A stretch of DNA of 64,000 nucleotides from Arthrobacter sp. ZGTC131 (GCF_002929275.1 NZ_PJIK01000008.1:124001-188000), one strand, 5' to 3'. Positions 1 to 8,520 are shown, counted from the first letter of the stretch. Translations and numbers: made by a program. Notes: a model not told the origin generated them from the letters alone.

Positions 1-984
1 TGCGGGCCGCGCATCCACGAGTTCCTGCAGGAGATGCACCAGGAGGTCTTCGCCGGCCGCGACAAGGACCTGCTCACCGTGGGCGAGATGCCCGGGGTGA
101 CGGTGGAGGACGCCGCGCTGTTCACCGACCCTAAACGCCATGAGGTGGACATGGTGTTCCAGTTTGAGCACGTGGCCCTGGACCAGGAGGGCGGCAACAA
201 GTGGCGGCCCAAGAAGCTCCAGCTGACCGACCTGAAGAGGTCCCTGGGCCGCTGGCAGGAGGCGCTGGCGGAGAGCGGCTGGAACAGCCTCTACTGGGGC
301 AACCACGACCAGGCCCGCGCCGTGTCCCGCTTCGGCGACGACGGCCTGTACCGCGAGCTGTCGGCCAAAATGCTGGCCGCCGTCCTGCATCTGCACCGCG
401 GCACGCCGTACGTCTACCAGGGCGAGGAACTGGGCATGACCAACATGGCGTTCGGCGCGATCAGCGACTACCGCGACATCGAAGTCCTCAACCACCACCG
501 GGAGGCCACCACGCACCTGGGCCACACGGACGCCGAGGTCCTCGCCGCCCTGGCGCCGCTGAACCGCGACAACGCGCGCACGCCGGTCCAGTGGGACGCA
601 AGCCGGCATGCGGGCTTCACCACCGGGGCCCCGTGGATCACGGTCAATCCGAACGCGAACACCATCAACGCCGCCGCACAGGTGGACGACCCGCAGTCGG
701 TCTTCAGCTTCTACCGGCAGGTCATCGCCCTGCGGCACGTGGACCCCGTGGTGGCCTACGGCGACTTCACCATGCTGCTGCCCGACGACGAACACGTCTA
801 CGCGTTCCGGCGCTCACTGCCGGACGCGGAGATGCTGGTCCTGGGAAACTTTTCGGCCACCAAACAGTCGCCCGGCCTTGACGAGTCCTGGGGCGCCGCC
901 GAGCAGGTGCTGGGGAACTACCCGCCGGAAGCCGGCCTGAGGTTGCGTCCCTGGGAAGTCAAGGTCTTCCGCCGCAGCCTGTAG
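1..984 (+). CDS. GH13 alpha-glucosidase / oligo-1,6-glucosidase, 5'-truncated by the window edge
   Basis: The frame is open from base 1, so the start and the N-terminal part of the TIM barrel lie outside the window; about 327 residues are visible. The glycoside hydrolase family 13 signatures are TVGEMPG (general-acid Glu), GNHDQ (transition-state Asp) and ARTPVQWD, the last typical of the oligo-1,6-glucosidase / trehalose-6-phosphate hydrolase / alpha-glucosidase branch. A C-terminal beta-sandwich ends in LRPWEVKVFRRSL. Expected role is cytoplasmic hydrolysis of short alpha-glucosides. It converges on a second GH13 gene, and a GC-rich hairpin lies between the two. Exact substrate cannot be told from this fragment. 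Confidence 0.9.
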   Translation, partial: CGPRIHEFLQEMHQEVFAGRDKDLLTVGEMPGVTVEDAALFTDPKRHEVDMVFQFEHVALDQEGGNKWRPKKLQLTDLKRSLGRWQEALAESGWNSLYWGNHDQARAVSRFGDDGLYRELSAKMLAAVLHLHRGTPYVYQGEELGMTNMAFGAISDYRDIEVLNHHREATTHLGHTDAEVLAALAPLNRDNARTPVQWDASRHAGFTTGAPWITVNPNANTINAAAQVDDPQSVFSFYRQVIALRHVDPVVAYGDFTMLLPDDEHVYAFRRSLPDAEMLVLGNFSATKQSPGLDESWGAAEQVLGNYPPEAGLRLRPWEVKVFRRSL

Positions 985-1030
985 CCCGCCAGCCGACCGC
1001 CCCGCCAGCCGACCGCCCCGCCGGCCGGCC
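985..1030. repeat. 16-bp GC-rich tandem repeat after the glucosidase stop
   Basis: The unit CCCGCCAGCCGACCGC occurs at 985-1000 and 1001-1016, followed by a diverged third copy beginning CCCGCCGGCCGGCC at 1017. It starts directly after the TAG stop codon. Likely slippage-generated; no function is evident. Confidence 0.7.
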
Positions 1031-1037
1031 CGCCTGC

Positions 1038-1066
1038 GGGCCGCCCCCGCCAGGCGGGGGCGGCCC
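1038..1066. terminator. Hairpin between convergent GH13 genes
   Basis: Perfect 13-bp stem GGGCCGCCCCCGC (1038-1050) / GCGGGGGCGGCCC (1054-1066) with a 3-nt loop. It lies between two convergent stop codons, so it probably terminates transcription from both sides. There is no clear U-tract. Confidence 0.6.
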
Positions 1067-1093
1067 CTTAGCGGTGGCCCTCAGAGCGCGCCC

Positions 1094-2788
1094 TCAGGGC
1101 GCGAGCCGGTCGCCGGTCTTGTGTACCCGGAACCAGCGGTAGCCGTAGCGGCCCAGCTCAACCGTGAATCCGCCGTCGGGCTCCAGCGGAACGTTGTCGC
1201 CGTCGAACAAGTCCAGCAGTACTGCGCCCTTGAACGCCCGGGGCGGGCCGTCCTTGGGACCGGCGTTGCCGCTGACTTTCACAGTGTCCTCGCCGAGGTT
1301 GTGGAGCAGCACCAGGGTGGCCCCGGTCGAGCTGCAGGTATGCGCGAAGACCGCCGGCTCGGGCTGGTCGATGACGGCGAAGTCGCCCCAGCCCAGCTCG
1401 GGTGATTCGCGGTAGCGCTGGATGAGCGTGGCGATGAAGTTCCACAGGGACTCCGGGTCCCGCTTGGCGGCCGCGGCATTGACCTTGTCCGGGCCGAACT
1501 CCCCGCGAGCCACCGGCTGCACAAGGTCCGAGACCAGCGCGTTGGAGAAGCCGCCGTTCTTTTCGTCGTTCCATTGCATGGGCGTGCGCACGGCAGACCG
1601 GCTTTTCTGCCGCAGGTCCTCGCCCATCCCGATTTCTTCGCCGTAATAGAGCACGGGTGTGCCCGGCAGGGAGAACATCAGCGAGTACACCATGCGGATC
1701 CTGCCGGCGTCGCCGTTGAGCATCGGCGGCAGCCGGCGCCGAAGGCCCCGGCCGTAGACCTGCATGTTCTTCTCCGGGCCGAACGCGGCGAAGACCTCCT
1801 CACGCTCGCCGTCGCTGAGCTTGTCGAGCGTGAGCTCGTCATGGTTGCGGACGAACATGGCCCACTGGTTGTCTGGATTCAGCGCCGGCCGGCTCTTCAG
1901 CGTCTCCGCCAGCGGCCGGGCGTCCCCGCGGGCCAGCGACAGGTAAATGTGCTGCATGGACATGAAGTCGAACTGCATGTTCAGCTCATCGCCCTCGGCG
2001 CCGCCGAAGTACTCCAGCTGCTCCTTGTACGGCAGGTTCACCTCACCCAGCAGCACCGCGCTGCCGTTGCGCCGGCTGACGAAGCTGCGCAGGGCGGACA
2101 GGTAGTCGTGCGGGTCAATCCTGGCCGCCTCATCCTTGGGCTGGCCGCGGGTTTCCAGGAAGAACGGGACGGCATCGAGCCGGAAACCGTCCAGGCCCAG
2201 TTCCAGCCAGAGTCCCATGGCCTTGGCGATCTCGTTCCGGACCTTGGGGTTGGTGACGTTGAGATCCGGCTGGTGCTCGGCGAACATGTGCAGGTACCAC
2301 TCGCCGGTGGCGTCGTCCTGCGTCCAGAGGGACGTCTGCTCGCCCGGGAACACCACTTCCGAGGAGGTGTCCGGCGGGGTGTCCTTCCGCCACACGTAAT
2401 AGTCGCGGTACGGATTGTCCACGGACTTGCGGGCTTCCTGGAACCACGGATGCTGGTTGGACGTGTGGTTGACCACGAAATCCGCGATCACCCTGATGCC
2501 GCGGTCCTTGGCCGTGCGGATGAACTCCACAAGGTCGCCCATGGTGCCCAGCCGGTGGTCCACGCCGTAGAAGTCCGTGACGTCATAGCCGTCGTCGCGG
2601 TCCGGCGACGGATAGAACGGCATCAGCCAGATGCAGCTCACGCCCAGCGCCGCGAGGTAGTCCACGCGCTGGGTGAGGCCGGCAAAATCGCCGGTGCCGT
2701 CGCCGTCGTCGTCGAAAAAAGTCTCGACGTCGAGGCAGTAGATCACGGCGTTCTTCCACCACAGGTCCGACGTTTCGGCGATTCTCAT
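1094..2788 (-). CDS. GH13 alpha-amylase family protein, trehalose-synthase (TreS)-like
   Basis: 564 residues. The N-terminus (WWKNAVIYCLDVETFFDDDG) and the block FVRNHDELTLDKLSDGE match the maltose alpha-D-glucosyltransferase (trehalose synthase) branch of GH13. Catalytic motifs are DGFRLDAVPF (nucleophile Asp), LLGEVNLP (acid Glu) and RNHDELT (Asp). It lacks any maltokinase fusion and is a little shorter than typical TreS, so maltose/trehalose interconversion is likely but other alpha-glucoside chemistry is possible. Its ATG overlaps the TGA of the upstream oxidoreductase by 4 nt (ATGA), so the two are translationally coupled. Convergent with the upstream glucosidase, suggesting a local alpha-glucan/trehalose group. 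Confidence 0.85.
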   Translation of the reverse strand: MRIAETSDLWWKNAVIYCLDVETFFDDDGDGTGDFAGLTQRVDYLAALGVSCIWLMPFYPSPDRDDGYDVTDFYGVDHRLGTMGDLVEFIRTAKDRGIRVIADFVVNHTSNQHPWFQEARKSVDNPYRDYYVWRKDTPPDTSSEVVFPGEQTSLWTQDDATGEWYLHMFAEHQPDLNVTNPKVRNEIAKAMGLWLELGLDGFRLDAVPFFLETRGQPKDEAARIDPHDYLSALRSFVSRRNGSAVLLGEVNLPYKEQLEYFGGAEGDELNMQFDFMSMQHIYLSLARGDARPLAETLKSRPALNPDNQWAMFVRNHDELTLDKLSDGEREEVFAAFGPEKNMQVYGRGLRRRLPPMLNGDAGRIRMVYSLMFSLPGTPVLYYGEEIGMGEDLRQKSRSAVRTPMQWNDEKNGGFSNALVSDLVQPVARGEFGPDKVNAAAAKRDPESLWNFIATLIQRYRESPELGWGDFAVIDQPEPAVFAHTCSSTGATLVLLHNLGEDTVKVSGNAGPKDGPPRAFKGAVLLDLFDGDNVPLEPDGGFTVELGRYGYRWFRVHKTGDRLAP

Positions 2789-3756
2789 GCGACGCGCACC
2801 TTCCGCAGCTGAGGCAGCACCTGGTCCGCGAAAGCATCGATGAACGGTGCCTGCTCCTGGCCCACGAAATGCAGGTACAGCTCATCGAAGCCGAGGTCGG
2901 CGTACTCGCCGAGCCACTGCGCGTGCTGGTCCAGGCTGGCCGATATGTTCACCGATTTCCGCAGCTGTTCCTCGCCGACGTCCGCGCTGACGCCGTCGAA
3001 ATGCGCCGCCGTGGGCAGGTCCCAGGGTATGGGCGGCGCGAAAATGTTGGACCGCCACTGGTCCATGGCAATTCCGACGGCGTCCCTCTCATCGGGCGCC
3101 CAGGACAGGTGGATCTGCAGGATCGCCTTGCCGCGGCCGCCATTGTCGCGGTAGGCGGCGAGCATCTCCCTGAGTTTGTCGTGGGGCTGGTTCACGGTGA
3201 CCAGCCCGTCCGCCCAGGCCGCCGAGCGGCCCGCCGTCTCCACACTGATGGCCGGGGCAATGAGCGGCGGCGGGGGCTCCGGAACGTCCCAGATCCGGGC
3301 CTGCTCCACGGTGACCAGCCCGTGGTGGGTTACCTCCTCGCCGGTGTGCAGGCGGCGGATGACATCCACGCACTCCTCGAGCCGCTGCTGCCGCGTCTCC
3401 TTCAGCGGCCAGGGGTCACCGGTGATGTGCTCGTTCATGTTCTCCCCGCTGCCCAGGGCCACCCAGAAGCGGCCCGGGAACATGGAGGCCAGCGTGGCCG
3501 AGGCGTGCGCAATGACGGCGGGGTGGTACCGCTGGCCCGGGGCGTTGACCACGCCGAACCGCAGCCCGGTGGTGGCCAGGGCGGCGCCCAGCCAGGACCA
3601 CGCGAAGCCGGAATGCCCCTGCCGGGCGGACCACGGCTCGATGTGGTCCGAGCACATGGCGGCGTCGAAGCCGGCCGCCTCGGCGTGTTGGACGTCCTTG
3701 AGGAGCTGTCCGGGGCTGATCTGTTCATGCGATGCGTGAAATCCGATGGCTGCCAT
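2785..3756 (-). CDS. LLM-class flavin-dependent oxidoreductase
   Basis: 323 residues with the bacterial-luciferase-like TIM-barrel pattern: IGFHASHEQISPGQLL at the N-terminus, AMCSDHIEPW, LRFGVVNAPGQRYHPAV, and FWVALGSGENMNEHITGDPWP. It resembles the subfamily described as probable non-F420 LLM oxidoreductases (TIGR03885-like, from memory). Substrate and cofactor (FMN or F420) cannot be decided. It is first in a two-gene unit with the TreS-like gene and diverges from the DNA ligase with about 80 bp between the starts. Confidence 0.82.
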   Translation of the reverse strand: MAAIGFHASHEQISPGQLLKDVQHAEAAGFDAAMCSDHIEPWSARQGHSGFAWSWLGAALATTGLRFGVVNAPGQRYHPAVIAHASATLASMFPGRFWVALGSGENMNEHITGDPWPLKETRQQRLEECVDVIRRLHTGEEVTHHGLVTVEQARIWDVPEPPPPLIAPAISVETAGRSAAWADGLVTVNQPHDKLREMLAAYRDNGGRGKAILQIHLSWAPDERDAVGIAMDQWRSNIFAPPIPWDLPTAAHFDGVSADVGEEQLRKSVNISASLDQHAQWLGEYADLGFDELYLHFVGQEQAPFIDAFADQVLPQLRKVRVA

Positions 3757-3838
3757 CGTTAATGTCTACCGGGGGCCGGTCACCGTGTCGAGGGCAGGGG
3801 GTGGCGCCCGGGCGGGCCCCCGGGCAAGAATGGGGCCT

Positions 3839-4906
3839 ATGCAGCTGCCTGTCATGCCCCCCGTTGCGCCCATGCTTGCCAAATCGGTGACGTCCATTCC
3901 GGACGGTGCCATGATTTATGAGCCCAAGTGGGACGGCTTCCGGTCCATCATCTTCCGCGACGGCGACGACGTGGAGATCGGCAGCCGCAACGAAAAGCCC
4001 ATGACCCGGTACTTTCCGGAGCTGGTGGAGGCGCTGAAGGAAAATCTGCCGCCGCGGTGCGTGCTCGACGGCGAGATCGTCCTGGTGGGCGCCTCGGGGG
4101 ACCGGCTCGACTTTGACGCCCTGCAGCAGCGGATCCATCCGGCCGCGAGCAGGGTCAAGCTGCTGGCCGAACAGACGCCGGCCAAGTTCGTGGCCTTCGA
4201 TCTGCTGGCCCTGGGCGAGGACGACTTCAGCGGCAGGCCCTTCGCCGAGCGGCGTGCCGCCCTGGAAGCGGCACTGGCCACCGCGCGTTCGCCGATCCAC
4301 CTGACCGCCGCGACGCTGGACCGGGAGCTCGCCGGGAGGTGGTTCAACCAGTTTGAAGGGGCCGGCCTGGACGGGATCATCGCCAAGCCCCTCGACGGCG
4401 AGTACCAGCCGGACAAGCGCGCGATGTTCAAGGTCAAGCACGAACGCACCGCCGACTGCGTCCTTGCCGGCTACCGGGTGCACAAGAGCGGACCGGACGC
4501 CATCGGATCGCTGCTGCTGGGCCTGTACAGGCCCGACGGCGAACTCGCCAGCGTGGGGGTGGTGGGCGCCTTTCCGATGCAGCGGCGCCGGGACCTGTTC
4601 GAGGAGCTCCAGCCGCTGGTGACCGGCTTTGACGAGCATCCGTGGGCCTGGGCCAAACAGGAGGAAGGCGCGCGGACCCCGCGCAATGCCGAGGGCAGCC
4701 GCTGGAGCGCCGGCAAGGACCTGTCCTTCACGCCCCTGCGGCCCGAGCGGGTGCTGGAAGTGAAGTACGACCACATGGAGGGCGCGCGGTTCCGCCACAC
4801 TGCGCAGTTCGTGCGCTGGCGCCCGGATCGGGACCCGTCGTCATGCACGTACGAGCAGCTCGAGGAGCCCGTGAAGTTCGACCTCGCAGAGGTCCTGGCC
4901 ACCTAA
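3839..4906 (+). CDS. ligC: ATP-dependent DNA ligase, LigC type
   Basis: 355 residues from the ATG at 3839, close to mycobacterial LigC length. The adenylation motif EPKWDG gives the nucleophile Lys30. Further nucleotidyltransferase motifs are DGEIV, FVAFDLLAL, EGIIAKP-like DGIIAKPL and FKVKHERTADCVLAGY, followed by an OB fold. It seals nicks using ATP, probably in stationary-phase or NHEJ/BER-type repair, since the replicative ligase is NAD-dependent LigA. The frame is open upstream to 3746 and another ATG sits at 3830; 3839 is chosen because the conserved alignment begins at MQLPVMPPVAPMLA. No Ku or polymerase partner is adjacent. Confidence 0.88.
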   Translation: MQLPVMPPVAPMLAKSVTSIPDGAMIYEPKWDGFRSIIFRDGDDVEIGSRNEKPMTRYFPELVEALKENLPPRCVLDGEIVLVGASGDRLDFDALQQRIHPAASRVKLLAEQTPAKFVAFDLLALGEDDFSGRPFAERRAALEAALATARSPIHLTAATLDRELAGRWFNQFEGAGLDGIIAKPLDGEYQPDKRAMFKVKHERTADCVLAGYRVHKSGPDAIGSLLLGLYRPDGELASVGVVGAFPMQRRRDLFEELQPLVTGFDEHPWAWAKQEEGARTPRNAEGSRWSAGKDLSFTPLRPERVLEVKYDHMEGARFRHTAQFVRWRPDRDPSSCTYEQLEEPVKFDLAEVLAT

Positions 4907-4927
4907 ACAGTGCCGGCCACATGACAA

Positions 4928-4959
4928 GGCGGCCCGCCCCTCATGAGGGGCGGGCCGCC
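4928..4959. terminator. 32-bp perfect palindrome after ligC
   Basis: The arms GGCGGCCCGCCCCTCA (4928-4943) and TGAGGGGCGGGCCGCC (4944-4959) are exact complements. It begins 21 bp after the ligase stop and is followed by CTTCTTTGG, so it acts as a strong hairpin terminator for ligC. Confidence 0.75.
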
Positions 4960-5004
4960 GTCGTGACCTTCTTTGGAGCTAAACCGGCCGAATAGGCGGG
5001 GGAC

Positions 5005-5050
5005 GCGCCGTGTCGTGGGCTGTTTGCCGGGCAAACGGGGTCACGACGGC
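5005..5050 (-). terminator. Imperfect hairpin downstream of the MFS gene
   Basis: A core GTTTG-CCGGG-CAAAC hairpin (5022-5036) is flanked by partly complementary CGCCGTGTCGTG and CACGACGGCG. Its position just past the stop at 5074 suggests termination of the minus-strand transporter gene. Imperfect, without a U-run. Confidence 0.4.
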
Positions 5051-5073
5051 GGGACGCACCTAAACCGGTCGGG

Positions 5074-6393
5074 TTACTTCAGGCCGAGCTGCTTGGTGGG
5101 GGTCCTGAAGGTTTCCTTGGCCGTGAGGGCCGAGACCGCGGCGATGGTGCAGATGACCGCAGTGAAGATGCTGATCTGGACCCAGCCGCCGGGCCTGATG
5201 CCGCCCATGGCAGCCACGATGGCCGGCGCGAACCCGGCCATCAGGAAGCCGAGTTGGGTGCCGATGGCCAGGCCGGAGAATCGGACCTTGGTGCTGAACA
5301 TCTCGGCGTAGAAGGACGGCCAGACGGCGTTCGAGGCTGCATAGCCGCAGGAGAAGAAGCCGATGGCGGCCAGGAACATCAGCGGGACGCTGCCTGATTC
5401 GAGGCTGAGCAGGAACACGGGGGTCATGACCGCGCTGGCCAGCGCGCCGTAGATGAACACGGGCTTCCGGCCGATTTTGTCGGCCAGCATTCCGAACAGC
5501 GGCTGGGTGCCCAGGGCCACCAGGTTTGCGCCCACCACGAGCCACAGGGTGGTGGTGCCGTCCACGCCGGCCACGGTCTTGGCGTAGCTGATGGCGAGGG
5601 TGCCGAACACGGTGGAGACGGCGGCGATGAAGGCGCAGCAGATGACCCGGAGGACGTCGCGCCAGTGGGTCTTCAGCAGGTCGGCCACCGGCAGCTTGGC
5701 GATCTGGGCGGTCTTCTGGGCTTCCTCGAAGGCGGGCGGCTCGTGCAGCGTGCGGCGGATGAAGAACGCCACGATCACCACGACCGCGCTGAGCCAGAAC
5801 GGAACGCGCCAGCCGATGCCGTACTTGATCTCGTCAGGCAGGGCCAGGACCGGGATGAAGACGAGCGCGGCGAGGATCTGGCCGCCCTGGGTGCCGGTGA
5901 GGGTCCAGGACGTGAAGAAGGAGCGGCGGTTGTCCGGTGCGTGTTCCAGGGTCATGGAGGAGGCGCCGGCCTGCTCGCCCGCGGCGGACAGGCCCTGGCA
6001 CAAACGCGCCAGCACCAGCAGGGCGGGAGCCCACCAGCCCACGGTGTTGAAGTCCGGAAGGCAGCCGATCAGGAACGTCGAGGCGCCCATGAGCAGCAGG
6101 GTGAACATGAGGACCTTCCGCCTGCCCACCCGGTCACCGAAGTGGCCCAGGATGACGGCGCCGACCGGCCGGGCAACGTAGGCGAAGCCGAAGGTGGCGA
6201 AGGACATGATGGCCGCATTCGCGTCCGCATTCGGGAAGAAGACCGTGGGGAAGATGAGGGCGGCGGCAGAGCCGAAGATGAAAAAGTCGTAGTACTCGAC
6301 GGCGCTGCCGAGGAAGCTGGCAAGGGCTGCCTTCTTCGGGGTCCCGGCCGGGGCAACGGTGCCCGGCTCTGCGGACGGGAGTGTCTGGCTCAT
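5074..6393 (-). CDS. MFS metabolite:H+ symporter, probable shikimate/quinate transporter
   Basis: 439 residues with about 12 hydrophobic helices. The N-terminal GSAVEYYDFFIFGSAAALIF and HFGDRVGRRKVLMFTL match the metabolite:H+ symporter (MHS) group that contains ShiA. An AGGAA ribosome site precedes the ATG at 6393. It diverges from an IclR regulator that leads into quinate/shikimate dehydrogenase and dehydroshikimate dehydratase, so uptake of shikimate or quinate is the most likely role. The substrate is inferred from context only. Confidence 0.82.
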   Translation of the reverse strand: MSQTLPSAEPGTVAPAGTPKKAALASFLGSAVEYYDFFIFGSAAALIFPTVFFPNADANAAIMSFATFGFAYVARPVGAVILGHFGDRVGRRKVLMFTLLLMGASTFLIGCLPDFNTVGWWAPALLVLARLCQGLSAAGEQAGASSMTLEHAPDNRRSFFTSWTLTGTQGGQILAALVFIPVLALPDEIKYGIGWRVPFWLSAVVVIVAFFIRRTLHEPPAFEEAQKTAQIAKLPVADLLKTHWRDVLRVICCAFIAAVSTVFGTLAISYAKTVAGVDGTTTLWLVVGANLVALGTQPLFGMLADKIGRKPVFIYGALASAVMTPVFLLSLESGSVPLMFLAAIGFFSCGYAASNAVWPSFYAEMFSTKVRFSGLAIGTQLGFLMAGFAPAIVAAMGGIRPGGWVQISIFTAVICTIAAVSALTAKETFRTPTKQLGLK

Positions 6394-6499
6394 GGTGTTC
6401 CTTCGGTGTGACGACGTTGTCGCGGATGTATCAGGAGTGTTGCAGCCGCGGTCCGGGATGGGGAAGGGGCGGCTGGAGGTCCTTGCAGAGACCCGGACG

Positions 6500-6525
6500 A
6501 AGTAGCCACATGGTGGGAGCTACTT
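6500..6525. promoter_or_regulatory. Nested inverted repeat in the transporter/IclR divergent region
   Basis: Arms AAGTAGC (6500-6506) and GCTACTT (6519-6525) enclose a second inverted repeat, CCACATGGTGG (6506-6516). It lies about 107 bp upstream of the transporter start and about 95 bp upstream of the regulator start, a normal place for an operator. Confidence 0.45.
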
Positions 6526-6574
6526 GTGCGATACAGCAATGATGACTGTGAGGGCAGTCACCTGTCAAGAATTT

Positions 6575-6595
6575 TATTCACCATCTAGAAATAGC
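6575..6595. promoter_or_regulatory. Candidate IclR site containing CATCTAGAA
   Basis: TTATTC ... GAAATA surrounds the core CATCTAGAA (6582-6590). The same nine bases recur in the promoter of the downstream dehydrogenase at 7510-7528, where they form part of a cleaner palindrome. The repetition on both sides of one IclR gene suggests a shared regulator site. Confidence 0.4.
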
Positions 6596-6620
6596 TCTCA
6601 CATTGTGGCAACATCGAGTT

Positions 6621-7484
6621 ATGAGTGTGAAAGAAGCCACAGGCAACGACGCCGGCATCCAGTCCCCGGAAGAAGCTTCAGTAGAGGGCCCCGAGGCATC
6701 GCCCAAGCCGGTCAAGGCGGGCAAGGACGATTCCCGGACGGACATGGTGGGCAAGGCCCTGGGCCTGCTCGTGCTGCTGGGTGATGAACCCCGCGGCGCG
6801 AGCGCTTCGGAGCTTTCCCGCCGGGCCGAACTGCCCTTCAGCACCACGTACCGGCTCCTGGGTTCGCTGACCCGGGACGGCTTCGTGGACTACGAATCCG
6901 AAGGCCGCCGTTACCACCTGGGCCTGCGCATCTTCCAGCTGGGCCAGCGCGTGTCCAACCACCACGGCTTCGCCGGCACCGCTCTGCCCATCCTGCGGCG
7001 CGTCACGGAGCAGACGGGTGAGGCCACCATCCTGTCCGTCCGAGACGGCCACCACCACCTCACCGTGAACAAGGTGGACGGGCCGCAGACCTTCCGGGTC
7101 ACCAGCGACCCCGGCCACCTCGGCGCGCTCCACACCACCTCGGTGGGCAAGGCGCTGGTGGCCTTCGCGGAGGACGGCGAACGCGAGCGGCTGCTCGATG
7201 AGCTGCCGCTGGAACCCCTCACCAGCCTCTCCATCACGGACCGCGACGTCTTCCGGGCAGAAATCGACCAGGTCCGGCGGCAGGGGTACGCGGTCATGGA
7301 CGAGGAGAACGAGCTCGGCATGCGCGCCGTGGCCGTGCCGGTCCTGAACTCCCAGGGCGTCGCCTTCGCCTCGCTGGCCACTGCGGTTCCCGTGTTCCGG
7401 CTCAGCATGGAGGCGCTCGTCGCCCTCGTGCCGCTGCTCCAGGCTGCCGCCGCGGAGCTGGCCGCCCGGCTGCCCCAGCGCTGA
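6621..7484 (+). CDS. IclR-family transcriptional regulator of the quinate/shikimate genes
   Basis: 287 residues from the ATG at 6621; an ATG at 6603 in frame is less likely because the added residues do not look conserved. After a charged, disordered first 40 residues comes an N-terminal winged helix (ALGLLVLLGDEPRGASASELSRRAELPFSTTYRLLGSLTRDGFVDYE) and then the IclR effector domain (HLGALHTTSVGKALVAFAED, MRAVAVPVLNSQGVAFASLATAVP). It lies between the divergent transporter and the catabolic genes and probably senses quinate, shikimate, dehydroshikimate or protocatechuate. Whether it activates or represses cannot be told. Confidence 0.85.
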   Translation: MSVKEATGNDAGIQSPEEASVEGPEASPKPVKAGKDDSRTDMVGKALGLLVLLGDEPRGASASELSRRAELPFSTTYRLLGSLTRDGFVDYESEGRRYHLGLRIFQLGQRVSNHHGFAGTALPILRRVTEQTGEATILSVRDGHHHLTVNKVDGPQTFRVTSDPGHLGALHTTSVGKALVAFAEDGERERLLDELPLEPLTSLSITDRDVFRAEIDQVRRQGYAVMDEENELGMRAVAVPVLNSQGVAFASLATAVPVFRLSMEALVALVPLLQAAAAELAARLPQR

Positions 7485-7509
7485 GTATCTGCTGCCCGAT
7501 CTGCCAGAA

Positions 7510-7528
7510 TTGTTCGCATCTAGAACAA
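7510..7528. promoter_or_regulatory. Palindromic candidate operator upstream of the quinate/shikimate dehydrogenase
   Basis: TTGTTC (7510-7515) and GAACAA (7523-7528) are perfect 6-bp arms around a 7-bp spacer GCATCTA. It lies about 110 bp before the dehydrogenase start and shares CATCTAGAA with the region upstream of the IclR gene. Size and symmetry fit an IclR-family operator. Confidence 0.55.
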
Positions 7529-7638
7529 GAGTGCAACATATGAACTTCTGCTGTACTGTAATCCCTATCACCCGGCCAGCGGCCGGCGCCACGGGGCGCC
7601 CCGCCAGCCGAGTGCCGTTGCCAAAGGAGCCCGCACGC

Positions 7639-8520
7639 ATGAGCAATCGAACTGAGTCCTACCTCGTGGGACTGGTCGGCGATGGCGTAATGCCGTCACT
7701 CACGCCCCACATGCATGAACGCGAAGGCGACGTCCAGGGCCTCCGGTACCTGTACCGCCCCATCGACCTCCACGAGCTGGGCCTTCCCGGCGCCACCATC
7801 GGGGACCTGCTGCAGAGCGCCTACCGGATGGGCTTCAACGGGCTGAATGTCACGCACCCGTGCAAGCAGCTGGTCCTGGACCACCTGGACGAGATCACCC
7901 CGGACGCCGCCAGGCTGGGCGCCGTGAACACCGTGGTCATCCAGAACGGCCGGTTCATCGGACACAACACGGATTTCTCCGGCTTCGCCGCCGCCCTCGC
8001 CTCGGGCCTTCCGGATGCGAAGCTGGACCGCGTGGTGCAGCTGGGTGCGGGAGGCGCCGGTTCCGCCGTCGCGTACGCACTGCTCACCGCCGGCGTCCAG
8101 GTGCTGGACCTCGTGGACATGGATCCGCAGCGCGGCGCCGAACGCGCCGCCGAACTGGCCGGCTTCTTCCCGGACCGGACCGTCACGGCCCGCACGACGG
8201 CGGAGCTGCCGCGGCTCATGCCGCTGGCCGACGGCCTGGTGCACTGCACGCCCGTGGGCATGGCGGCCCACCCCGGGGTTCCGCTGGACATCGCCCTGGT
8301 GGAACCGCGCCACTGGGTGGCGGACATCGTCTACCGCCCCATCGAAACCGAACTGGTCCGCGAGGCCCGGGCCAAGGGCTGCGACGTTCTCGACGGCGGA
8401 CGCATGGCAGTGGGCCAGGCCGCCGACGCCTTCCGGATCTTCACCGGCCTCGAAGCCGACGCGGAGCGGATGCGCGACCACTTCCTGGAGCTCATCGCCG
8501 CCGAAGAGGTGTCCGTCTGA
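7639..8520 (+). CDS. qsuD: Quinate/shikimate dehydrogenase
   Basis: 293 residues from the ATG at 7639, which has AGGAG 11 nt upstream; the frame stays open back to 7510 but that part is intergenic in character. Motifs are FNGLNVTHPCKQLV (substrate-binding Lys), HNTDFSGFAAAL, the Rossmann loop GAGGAGSAVAYALL, CTPVGMA and DGGRMAVGQAADAF. The SLTPHMHE start (in place of SxSLSP) and THPCKQ are typical of catabolic NAD-dependent quinate/shikimate dehydrogenases rather than biosynthetic AroE. It would make dehydroquinate/dehydroshikimate for the next enzyme. Its TGA overlaps the next ATG. Confidence 0.87.
   Translation: MSNRTESYLVGLVGDGVMPSLTPHMHEREGDVQGLRYLYRPIDLHELGLPGATIGDLLQSAYRMGFNGLNVTHPCKQLVLDHLDEITPDAARLGAVNTVVIQNGRFIGHNTDFSGFAAALASGLPDAKLDRVVQLGAGGAGSAVAYALLTAGVQVLDLVDMDPQRGAERAAELAGFFPDRTVTARTTAELPRLMPLADGLVHCTPVGMAAHPGVPLDIALVEPRHWVADIVYRPIETELVREARAKGCDVLDGGRMAVGQAADAFRIFTGLEADAERMRDHFLELIAAEEVSV

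Noticed and set aside
7860-8519. Apparent 220-codon N-terminal extension of the QsuB-type gene
   Set aside because: It lies in another frame of the quinate/shikimate dehydrogenase gene, is Arg/Gly/Pro-rich nonsense, and the clean TIM-barrel start is at ATG 8520 overlapping the upstream stop.
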